Source: Megamerina dolium
Lineage: Eukaryota; Arthropoda; Insecta; Diptera; Megamerinidae
Reading direction: 5' to 3'
NCBI GenBank assembly: GCA_963854835.1
Contig: OY978527.1
Location: 28,103,529 to 28,167,528 of the forward strand
DNA length: 64,000 nucleotides
Shown in pieces: positions 1 to 9,741 of this stretch (positions are counted from its first letter, which is position 1; every line of letters begins with the position of its first letter). The notes beneath the pieces are model-generated. The model ran no database searches. It was not told where the DNA came from and saw only the letters and a list, made by a program, of their open reading frames with translations. A program made the translations under genes and the position numbers.

Positions 1-708
1 AGAAATGAGCTACTCTAGTTTTAGCCAAAGCTTCACAAAAACCAAAGTATGCGGTCTGCCGTTTCATCTCTTCCTTGGCGGTATCCACTTGTGCTCGCAG
101 GTTATGCTCATGCTAGAGTAATCCGTCCTTATTTTACATTGTGCTGTTAAGTAGGAAGCCCGTTACCAATCTAATGTGGTATATTACTCATTTACACACT
201 TGACGAGAATGTCTTGCCATTTAACCAAACTCACAAAAACACCTTCATATGCAATGCGTGCAAAATAGTAGCTCATTTGAAGTGTACCGATCTGATTTAT
301 CGGTGTTTTTACACATATAATATTTATGGCTGTCATCTAGAGAAAGCTTTCATACATAAGGATATAGCACAATATACACAAAATGTTTCATTAAAAGCCT
401 CCATATATAGGAAAATAATCAGACTTCTAATAATCATGCAATAAATTAATGTCCAAAAAGCAACACATGCCTCAAACTACTCGGCTCTCCCTTATTTATT
501 TGAATATAAAAATTTTATTATGATATCATGAGTAGATAAATAAGATAATTTATTTAAAAGCATACAAATTTACAAATGTCTACATTAATATATATGTTCA
601 TACATACATATGAAAACTATACATGTGTGCGAGTTTTTACATTATATTGAAATTAAAAACCGAAATTTTGCTCTACATATAGTCACAGAACATACATATC
701 ATCCTTTT

Positions 709-988
709 TATACCCTGCATAGGTGCATTGTATATTCATTTCGGTTAGATGTTTGTAACCACTGGAAGGAAGCACCGGAGATATAGAAAAGTGGATACAC
801 AATTCTGACCAGCGTCGCCTAAATAGTCGATTTAACGAAGTCCATCCGTCCGTTCGCACAATAAATTGAGCTATTTTGACGAAATTTGGCATGAGTAACC
901 TATGGTCCAAGGATACGGATGGAAAAAAAATATATGGATATTCGAGCCCCCTTTTTATATTTATATCCATGTACATGTGCAGGGTATA
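709..988. repeat. Dispersed repeat relic with TATACCCTGC ends
   Basis: The left edge reads TATACCCTGCAT and the right edge ends GTGCAGGGTATA, so the borders form an imperfect inverted repeat. The interior carries the 'gaaatttggcatgagt' type phrase and a 'gtccatccgtccgttcg' type phrase, which I associate with a common dipteran dispersed repeat. A palindromic TCGGCCTTGGCCGA follows at about 992-1008. The family name is not known to me. Confidence 0.45.
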
Positions 989-2624
989 ATTCGGTCGGCC
1001 TTGGCCGATTATAAGGTAATTTTAGTGCTTTAATTGAATTTTCGAAATTTTAAATTTTGTGATCTGAAGTTTTTTTTTTTTGTTTCTTCTTTTTTTTTTT
1101 TATTTCACGAAAGTTTTTAACTATGTACTTTAAGGAAAATTAAGGAATTATATTAACTACTGACTATAAATACGAAATTCTTTTCTATTATAGTATTAAT
1201 ATTAGAAAATTAGTTGGTTTTGTTCGACCATTTTGTTACCACCTCACAGCAAAAAAAAAAAACATTATTATTATTACGATTATTATTCTAGGGCTTTAAT
1301 GCATTGCGACCTAATTGGTCTGTTGTGCCTCCTTCGTCGACTTAGAGTATGTCTCTTATTCCAACATGCCTAGGACTTGTTTCGCAGTTTCATAGTGCGT
1401 TGACTAATCGGGGGTAAGGTAACAGAATGTAATGTAAAGTAATGTCAACACGGATAGCTCAGTCCAAAAGCTATATGATAGCACATGCTAGAGATAGCTA
1501 GGTATAATGTAAAAATGAAATACATACATACGCTCAGTTGACAATCTAATTTCTACAGATTCCAACGTTACGTTACCTATCAATCCGTTTTGACAAATCG
1601 CTCTTATGGCTTTTGCATGATATAACTCGGTGCGGATCAGCTGCAGATAGGTGTTCTGTAAGTATTACCAAAATGATGCTTCGATAATTTTTATTCAAAT
1701 TATGTGATACATTTCGTTTGAAATCGTTTTAGAGTAACTAGGTGCTATTATACGCACAGAAAAAGGGCTGACTTTCAAAAACGTCTAATGCAAAGCGAAC
1801 GTACAAAGTATATAAAGTGGTCCAATTAAGCTTCAACGCTGTTAATAATGGTCGTTTTGCTCTTTTACAGGGTTTTTTAATTACATGTAGGAGGCGTTTT
1901 AAAACACAATGAATTGTAAATATTTTGTAGTTTGACGATATGGAAATGCAATTGATATTTGGATCCAAGTTGGAAGAAGCAGAAGAATGCGTTGTTATAT
2001 TTTCAAAATAAAATTTTTTGGGTACTTTAAAGTATTGCACAAGATGATACTTCATTAGTTTTGAAGTTTCTAAACTAAACTTTAAGTTCAAAATTGAAAA
2101 GTTAAGAGAGTTGATGCAGTAAGAATAATTAAATTAGCATGCCTATGAAATGCCTGTTCTTCATCAAAATATTTTAAAGCGAAGAAAAACCCCTAGGGAG
2201 ATGGAATAGTGTTATGTCTTTATTGCATTTAAAATATGCCCTACTCAACCGTCAATATTTCTCCTCTCTTTCTCCATCTTGCTCAAAGGTAAATTTTCTG
2301 GAAGCGAAAATTTCTGCTAATTAAACTGGATCAACTTGGACGTTTGGAGAGTTCGTACTCCATATAGACGTATGAGTATATACAAAAACTGGCAACAGTA
2401 CATGCTTATTCTCACATATAGATAGAGTGTTTGCGTGTATTTATTCATGAGCTTGCTCTCATTCTCTGCACACGGTCACTTTTTTAATAAACTCTCCCAC
2501 AACGAGAACACCATAATAATCAAGTTGGTACTGACTGATTGACTGAGTCATCTATTTATTCGTTGCTTGTTTGCTTAAAATACTAAAGAGCAGAACAACA
2601 ACAAAAGCTTTAACACGTAATACA

Positions 2625-2789
<165 letters not shown>

Positions 2790-4330
2790 CATACTATACA
2801 CACTATATGAATATTTCGTAAGTGCTATGTATTCGAATGGTTTGGGGTATTTCGAGCTCCCCTTTTGGCAAGATCAAAATATGACATACATATGCCTATG
2901 TGTGGATCTACATACATTTGTATAAATGTATGCGTCTATATATATATACCATAATAATTATATGTGTACATATAGTATAGACACTAAATTTTTCTTAAGC
3001 ATTTCTTTTTTGGGGCACATTTTTTTTCTCTAACTGATCGAATTTTTTCGACCCTTTTTTTGTAGTTCTTCCATTTACATATAGATATGTATATGTATAT
3101 TTTCTGTTTTCACTTTCAATTGTATTTGTTGACTTTCAATTTCATATTTCATAAATTTTAATCACTTTCAATTAGTATAAAGAATTGTTCAATTAACAAA
3201 CAAGACAACAACCACACAATAATTTATTATTAAAAATGAATTTTTTTCTTCATGAATTCTTTCAACGTTTTATTTATAATTTGATTTTATTCAATTTATA
3301 TTCTTTTTCTTTTATTATTTTTATTTTCAATTTTATATTTCCCGAAACTTGACCAATTACCAATCAACTTACTCGCCCGACTGCTCTTCACAAACTAAAT
3401 TGTATGAGAGTTCGTTTTGGTGGAGGTAGGTGCTTTTATGTTCTTCTTGTGGTTGTTGTTGGTAAACAATTTGCCTTTGTTATTGTATCAAATATATGAG
3501 AAGCGCTATTTTTATTGCCGTGTAGGTCATTTAAACTACTACATGTTTACAATTCTTCTGCGCTGTCTCTGTATTACGCTCTTACTGTCCCTACCGATCG
3601 TAATTGCTCTCTACCAAACTTATTTTGCTGCGCTCTTATTCTAAAGTCGTCTCATTATTGTCGATCAGTGTTTCTTTAAATGTACATATACTTCAACAAA
3701 TAAATTTGCATGCCCAACAGAGATTATGCCATATCGTGGAAGCTCTCTTTCTCTTAAATTATGCAGTGACTTCCGTGATAATTCGATCGATCACGCTTGG
3801 TAGTCTGACAGAAAAGTGACAGAAAAGAAGTTCTACATTTACAAAATTATGCAATTCGAATACGGTGAAAAAAAAATTTTTTTAATGATACCTATAGTAA
3901 TTGATTCTTTCACCGAATGCTAGGTATCCGTCTCTCCACTGGGTCCAAGTGAAATAGCTTTTTCGCTGCAAAGGTTTCTTCCGTTCATTCGATTTGAAAA
4001 ATACGTTGATTTTAGCGCGCATAAATATGCCGACATTAGCGGAAAGCCTAACAAATTTGTGGTTATACTGTATTCTGAAATCAGCCACATTTCAAAAATT
4101 TCGTATATCATGCGTACGATTTAACTTTCGAAAACTCCGTTAATATTTCTTGGTGGTAGAGATTGTCCAACATTCTGCATTATGTGATTTCTACAGTTTG
4201 TAATTTTTGTTCTATGGTTGTTCTATTTGTTGTAAGGTTGTCTGAGCCGCCGGTAAGATCCGACACGTTTGTAGATTTAATTAATATACCAAGGGGTAAC
4301 TGAATGTAATTTCCGCTACTTTAAGAAGTC

Positions 4331-5215
4331 GACGTGGCTCACCAATATTTTGCGGAATATTTTCTCCCTATAACACGAACCTATTTCGTAAGTTATGGGG
4401 GTTTAAAAGTATGGATTTGTTTGCGAGCTACAGTAAATAGTAGGCGTGGTTCACTAGTTTCTCGCTGATTTATTTCAAACGGCAATATAAACTTCATGCT
4501 GAATATTGTAGTTTTAAACTGAAAACAGCTAAAGTTATTGCTGTTCAAACATAAAACAAATTTCGAGACTTTGCATGTTAGCTATATAAAATAGAGGGCG
4601 TGGCTTGCATTCTTCTTTTAAATCTAATTATTTTTGCAATACTATCCACATCTTTAATATTGTTACCCTACGCGGAATAGTTCGCAAATTATAACAGTTT
4701 AAGTTTTTTTAATTTCCGTGACTTTTTACGAGACAGACGAAGTTATAGCGGTTTAAATGTAAAAGAAATGCAGGTACTTTCCTTTTAATACTAATCCACA
4801 TCTTAAATATGGTTATCCGACTCTGAATAGTTCGTAAGTTTGGGCGGCTTTAACTTTTTTACCTCGAATCTGTATGGGAACTACCTAAAAAAGTGGACGG
4901 GGCTTGCTGAAATTTCATTTCGAAAATTCAGGAATCTTTTATGTGAGCTACTATAAACAGTAGGCGTGGCTCGTTCATTTATGGCAAGATTATGTAGCAG
5001 GATACATAACTCTACGTGCCAAATATTGTTCTCCTAGATTGTATATTAAGTAGCAAGATAAACTTTTTAAAAATTCCGAGGTTAGTCATTGATTGGTCCA
5101 CAAGAGTTTTGTCGTTCGGCACCGGCTTATCACGATTCACGCCCAAGAATGCTGGGAGAAATTCTGTCTCAAAGTTCTACGAAGATACTAGTGCCAAGTA
5201 TATGATTGGATAAAT
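4331..5215. repeat. Degenerate internally repeated tract
   Basis: Several diverged units share a GGCGTGGCTC-like core (near 4331, 4443, 4598 and 4964). Others share a 'gaatagttcg(c/t)aa' core (near 4674 and 4826) preceded by 'atccacatcttaaatat'-like sequence. Unit spacing is irregular at about 110-180 bp. This looks like an old dispersed-repeat array, not a gene. Confidence 0.35.
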
Positions 5216-6227
5216 TCACATTTACATCTTTTAATTATTTAAAACATTTTCTTTTTGTATTTTAGAAAGAACAGAAACAAATGGCAGCCACATTCAATTA
5301 TCTCTTTGCTTTGTGGTTTACATTATACGGCACTTAATCAGAAACAAAAAAAAAAATAACAAAAACAACAATCATGTAAAAAACGACCTTACATTTATTA
5401 CCAGTATTAACTGTAACATTGACAATAAAAAAGCCTCAACCACAAATCATCATCATCAACACTCAGACATGTTAAAATTAAGCATCCTTATCTTCTTAAT
5501 TACTCATACTCCACGATAACAACTTTATTTGCACTGACCGAATATTTCAATTTACAAAGAAATTATTGCTAATGTCTCGTTTTTTCAAGCCACCATTCCT
5601 ACTTATGAATACAAAAACTGAGATCACAACTAAAACTATCAAATCCATATTAGTACCTATGACAACATTCGTAGTCAAGAGCCAAGAGAATCAATATTTT
5701 TGCTAACAAGTGTTTTTCTGGCAGTTATGTAATGCTTCAAGAGCTTGAGTTATAAGTGGGGTTGTTAACGGACTTGTGGTGGTAAACACAGATGTTTTCA
5801 ATCAAGGTTATTCTTAGTGTCCTAACCACCGGCAAATAGCACGAAGAACGATCCAAAAATAGTTAAATAATGAGCATATGTGATACATGTGAGTTTATTT
5901 TTCCAATTTACTCTGCATCTAGTTATTTTATTTAATAAAGTGCTAGATATATTTTTTTTTAATGTTGCGCTGTTACCGGATGATAGAAATAAATAATTTT
6001 TTTTTATTAATAAACAAAAAAATGTAAAAGAATGCGTATCATAATATCGGTAATATTTATCTCCATAAAGGCTATACTTTCAAATAATACATTGCAAAAA
6101 TAGAAATATTACATATTTTCGACTTTTTACAACTTTTACAATAGATTCGAATATGAATAGAATACCTAAAATACAAAAATAAAATAAATAAAAATTGTTG
6201 ATTTCCTACTACCACTACTTCAGTGAT

Positions 6228-7185
6228 TTAAACAACATTCGCAGCGGCACGTGGGATACGATTTGTTAAATACTTTGCTGGCATGTAGCCGCTATCGCCC
6301 AAATATTTTATTTGAACCTTTCCTGATGGTGAAACTGACAACCATGTAATTGATGCATGGTTCAAGCTAATGCGTAACCAAGCTTCAGGTGGCAGTTGAA
6401 GAGCGCGACAAACAAAATAGCGTATGACATTACCATGACCAACTATTAGTGTATGTGTATCATGTTTCTCATCTGGATAAGCACGGTAGAAATAACGCCG
6501 AAAAGCGGCCTCGATGCGAGCGCCATCACGAAAAAACTGCTATAGAATGTATAAAATAAATTGTATTAAAACGAAACACATGGAAATCTTGAGTACTCAC
6601 CGATTTTTCTGGTCGCCAATGCCCTACAGGTGGCTGTGGTGGTATCGGTGCGCCCTCGCGCAAGAAACTACAGTGTTTTACTTGGTCCAATTCAAAATCC
6701 AGTTCGTTCACTATAATTTCAGACGTCTCTATGGCACGCGTCATGGTTGATGCAATTACTTTATCCCACTTAATACCTAGCTCCCGCAAACGCTGTCCCG
6801 TGTACTTTGCTTGCAAGCGCCCACGTTCAGTCAGACGATGTGTACTATCGTTATCACCTATGTCCAAATATTCACCATGTCGCACAAGTATAATGTGCCG
6901 AGTTGCTTTCGATTGCGTCTTTTCCAATTCGCTATTAAAGCGATTTTGCTCTTCCGATGAATCATTCTTGAGAGGACGCACAAGATTTTTTGGATTACGA
7001 CAATCCCAATTATGATCCCACAGCGCACATGGACTCACTGGTGTATCCGACTCTGTCCATGAATTTTGCACCACTGTCCGATTATCACGTATTACCTGAT
7101 AATAATAGGCAGCCAAACCGGCTCCAGTGCCAGCAGCAATGACGGCGAATTTACGCAAATGTTTCCAGGCAACCATTTTTCGCAT
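6228..7185 (-). CDS. Pgam5: Mitochondrial Ser/Thr phosphatase PGAM5
   Basis: Two exons, 7185-6601 and 6539-6228, separated by a 61-bp intron with a GTGAGT donor and CTATAG acceptor; 298 codons before TAA, close to the usual ~290 residues. The family has a phosphoglycerate-mutase fold but acts as a protein phosphatase anchored to mitochondrial membranes and linked to mitophagy and stress signalling. Visible features: an N-terminal hydrophobic anchor (about residues 10-30, with a [10 protein letters not shown] core), a WDHNWD multimerisation-type motif near residue 57, the catalytic RHGEY near residue 100, STMTRAIE, and in exon 2 a VGHGNVIRY motif holding the second catalytic His. The start Met lies directly before the anchor. 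It is divergent to the small ORF at 7253. The reading frame is intact. Confidence 0.93.
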
Positions 7186-7252
7186 GTGAAAAATCTTACA
7201 ATTTGAACCACAAGATGCTGCAGTCGATTTTCAAAATTAATACAAAGAAAAT
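7186..7252. promoter_or_regulatory. Divergent intergenic promoter interval
   Basis: Only 67 bp separate the Pgam5 start codon (-) from the ATG of the small + strand ORF. If both are transcribed, they must share a bidirectional promoter or have promoters overlapping each other's 5' ends. No TATA box is visible. Confidence 0.35.
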
Positions 7253-7561
7253 ATGAATAAATCCAAACAATTATTTCACCACGTCCGCAAGATCAACCTC
7301 AAACAACCTTCCACGTTTGTACCAGGTAGTTCGTACGCCAACTACATAAATAAACAATTGTTTCTTAATTTTTCTGCTGGGGATGGGTATTGTATTTTGG
7401 CAGACGTAACTAATATTGATAGTTCGTCCATCGTTATCAAAGCAACAACATCTCATAAAAGTTCGTTCGATGTAGAGTATATCGATATATTGTGCAATCT
7501 TTTCGGCAGGTTGATGTTGAAAATGCTATCGACATCGATAAAATCTGGGAAAAATTCATAA
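7253..7561 (+). CDS. Small unrecognised ORF cut at its end by the retrotransposon array
   Basis: An open frame of 102 codons, product not recognised. The hydrophobic/charged alternation in residues 35-80 would suit a small beta-barrel fold, but I cannot assign one. Its TAA (7559-7561) lies inside the 4-bp target duplication of copy 1, so the LTR begins immediately after the stop. A second open frame over the last ~55 bp (from about 7512, entered after a TTTTCGGCAG that looks like a splice acceptor) encodes a plausible acidic C-terminus and would stop two bases into the LTR. The true 3' end is therefore uncertain. Either way the native 3' UTR and poly(A) site are now 17 kb away. It could also be non-coding. 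Confidence 0.4.
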   Translation: MNKSKQLFHHVRKINLKQPSTFVPGSSYANYINKQLFLNFSAGDGYCILADVTNIDSSSIVIKATTSHKSSFDVEYIDILCNLFGRLMLKMLSTSIKSGKNS

Positions 7562-8204
7562 TGTAACGAGTATCGATAGTTGATTACTCATCACTATTGT
7601 GACTGATGCTGCAACTAGCCACCGACGTAGCGTACGTACGTACCGCCCGTACGTAAGAACATACAAAATTGCATTGATTTTCTCCGCTCCGAGCAACGTC
7701 TACGTCACCGTCATACGGTGGTGAGTTTTCGTTAACACGACATTCCCATAAGATAGGTCGTGTCAGCTGACACGTTCTACGTTTTTACGTCGGTGGCTAG
7801 TTGCAGCATGACTCTATTGGCAGCATCGAAACGAATGTCAACAAAAAGAAATAAGCGATAACCAGAACAAGCCAACGAGAAAGGAAGAGAAGAATCTCGA
7901 TAAAGGAAGATTCTGGGTTGTTGCCAACAGAGTATAAATAGAGCCAGTGTTGAGTATTGACAATCAATCTAATTCCGAACGTGATTGCGAAAACATTGAT
8001 ACAGAGGCAAAAGTTGCAAGTACATTTAAGTGTTATAGTAAATAGTTGATTGTAAACAGAGTTGATTGTAAATAGAGATTATTAAATAAATTGTTGCTGT
8101 ATATAGTTGTATAAAATAAGTGTTGCAGTTATTATTAACAGAATCCAGTGATCGAACAAGGTAATTCAAATAGAATTAAACGTTCACAGAATAAAAACGT
8201 AACA
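7562..8204 (+). repeat. 5' LTR of copy 1
   Basis: Starts TGTAACGAG and ends CGTAACA. It contains a perfect TATCGATA (DRE octamer) at 7571-7578, a TATAAATA box at 7933-7940 as probable RNA polymerase II promoter, and an AATAAA-bearing stretch near 8083-8090. It is interrupted at 7607-7808 by a MITE. Confidence 0.93.
7607..7808. mobile_element. 202-bp MITE inserted in the 5' LTR of copy 1
   Basis: Perfect 23-bp terminal inverted repeats (left end TGCTGCAACTAGCCACCG, right end its complement) and a 3-bp duplication TGA (7604-7606 and 7809-7811). The other LTRs of the family lack it and preserve the empty site. Three-base duplications fit PIF/Harbinger- or CACTA-type transposition, but TGA is not the classical TWA target. 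No coding capacity. Confidence 0.9.
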
Positions 8205-8206
8205 AT

Positions 8207-8226
8207 TGGTGTCAGAAGTGGGATTC
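8207..8226 (+). other. Primer binding site, tRNA-Leu type
   Basis: Two bases after the LTR comes TGGTGTCAGAAGTGGGATTC. This is the complement of a dipteran tRNA-Leu 3' end (TGACA plus CCA) as I remember it. The same site is at 14199-14218 in copy 2 and on - at 24369-24388 in copy 3. Confidence 0.75.
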
Positions 8227-8233
8227 TGTAAAG

Positions 8234-9691
8234 ATGGTGAAAATTGACCAACTAAAAGTGGACCAGCTTAAAAAGCTGTTGGTAGAGATGAATCTATCGT
8301 CATCAGGTGCAAAGGCGGAACTGCTGATGAGGCTGAGGAAAGCCATGGAGGCTAAGGGAATTAATGTAGAAGAACATGAGTTCTTTGAGGAAGACGATAT
8401 ACATGCAGTTGTGCACGCCGAGGAAGAGAGTAAGGTAGATTCGAGTGGTCAACTCATGGAATTTATGAAATCCATGATGCAACAGCAGCAGCAGCAACTG
8501 CAAGGAATTAATGCGAAGTTACAAGAACATTCGGCTGAATTGCGTACGGAAATTCAAGGAAATGCGTCTCGCATTGACTCCAAGTTTCAAGAACATTCGG
8601 TACGTCAAGAAAACGCTATGGGAGAATTCCAGAAAACAATTGACTCCAAGCTTCAAGAACATTCGGCTCGTCAAGAACATGTCATCGAAAAACTACAAAA
8701 GGGAATTGAGATTAGATTTCAGGAAATTTCCGGAGCTATTAATGACAAAGTCACAGAGCTGAAAGAACATGTGGATGATTTGGATGATAAGCTGAAGGAA
8801 CATGTAGACAGACATGATGACTTGGAAGAAAAGCTTGAGAAATTAGAGCGCGAACTTAATAAAATAAAAATAAGTGGAGCAACCACATCAGTGATAAGAG
8901 AGTCAACTACAATTAAACTAAAGCCACCAATATTTGACGGAAGCACGCCATTCAACATCTTCAAGCTTCAATTCGAGACAACAGCTTCGAAGAATCAATG
9001 GGATGACAGCGACAAGACTGCTGCTTTAATAGTCGCATTAAAAGGTAATGCTTCCGAAGTGTTACAGATGATTCCAGAGAAAGATCGGGGTAGCTACCAA
9101 TCACTGATGGACACACTCCAGCGAAAATATGGAAATGAATATAAGAGTCAATTACATCGAGTGGAATTGAGATCGCGAGTGCAACGGAGTAATGAGAGCC
9201 TTCAGGAATTCGCTTCCGATATTGAGCGCTTATGTCATCTAGCGTTCTCCGGTAATTCGGAAGAGTTCGTCGAAAAAATAAAAATAGAGGCATTCATAGA
9301 TGGCATACGTGATGGAGAGACAAAGCGTGCCCTAGTCATGTCACCCAGGAATACTTATGCCGAAACAGTCAGTAGTGCCTTGACATATGAAGCCGCCAGT
9401 TTGATGTGTCGACCAATGCCACGGGTACGCCAACTAGAAACAGAAACGGCAGATCTGGTTGAAGCAGTGTGTCAGGCATTCAAATCTGTAGTGCAGCCTG
9501 AAGGAAGAACAACAGGTCGACGCGAAAACAAATTTACTGGTAAGTGCTTTATTTGCGACAAACCAGGACACATGGCGCGTGACTGCCGTCTACGACGAAA
9601 GCGATCAAGATCGAATTCTCCAGGAAGACAAAAGAAGGAGAATAAGGTGGATAGCGATCGCTCCACTAACACAAATCCATCGTTAAACTAG
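8234..9691 (+). CDS. gag: Gag of copy 1, SAP-like domain, coiled coil, zinc knuckle
   Basis: An intact 485-residue structural protein. Residues ~1-40 match a SAP (SAF-A/B, Acinus, PIAS) helix-extended-helix pattern (LKVDQLKKLLVEMNL, then GAKAELLMRLR). A Q-rich run and a long coiled coil built of QEHSARQEH-like repeats follow (about 80-215). A gag capsid-like region covers about 230-400. One CCHC knuckle (C-X2-C-X4-H-X4-C) sits near residues 438-451 and is followed by a basic Arg/Ser-rich tail. The ATG is the first after the primer site. The stop TAG directly abuts a slippery heptamer. Role: particle assembly and RNA packaging; a SAP domain usually binds AT-rich DNA, so chromatin contact is an inference. 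Confidence 0.93.
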   Translation: MVKIDQLKVDQLKKLLVEMNLSSSGAKAELLMRLRKAMEAKGINVEEHEFFEEDDIHAVVHAEEESKVDSSGQLMEFMKSMMQQQQQQLQGINAKLQEHSAELRTEIQGNASRIDSKFQEHSVRQENAMGEFQKTIDSKLQEHSARQEHVIEKLQKGIEIRFQEISGAINDKVTELKEHVDDLDDKLKEHVDRHDDLEEKLEKLERELNKIKISGATTSVIRESTTIKLKPPIFDGSTPFNIFKLQFETTASKNQWDDSDKTAALIVALKGNASEVLQMIPEKDRGSYQSLMDTLQRKYGNEYKSQLHRVELRSRVQRSNESLQEFASDIERLCHLAFSGNSEEFVEKIKIEAFIDGIRDGETKRALVMSPRNTYAETVSSALTYEAASLMCRPMPRVRQLETETADLVEAVCQAFKSVVQPEGRTTGRRENKFTGKCFICDKPGHMARDCRLRRKRSRSNSPGRQKKENKVDSDRSTNTNPSLN

Positions 9692-9741
9692 ATCGAGTCA
9701 GTTCAGCGGGGCGTGAACTGACTCCAACAGTGGGTTGCCCC
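9682..9741 (+). promoter_or_regulatory. Predicted -1 ribosomal frameshift signal (slippery site plus pseudoknot)
   Basis: GTTAAAC (9682-9688) is read G-TTA-AAC in the gag frame, with the gag stop TAG next. A 6-nt spacer precedes a perfect 11-bp stem (9695-9705 with 9714-9724) closing an 8-nt loop, GCGGGGCG. Loop bases 9708-9713 can pair with TGCCCC at 9736-9741 (one G-U), giving an H-type pseudoknot with a short first loop and an 11-nt second loop. The -1 frame is open from CTA GAT onward into pol. GUUAAAC is a known viral slippery site (an arterivirus uses it). Confidence 0.8.

Noticed and set aside
3417..3819. Hydrophobic open frames
   Set aside because: Composition reflects T-rich DNA; no signal peptide plus domain and no splice support.
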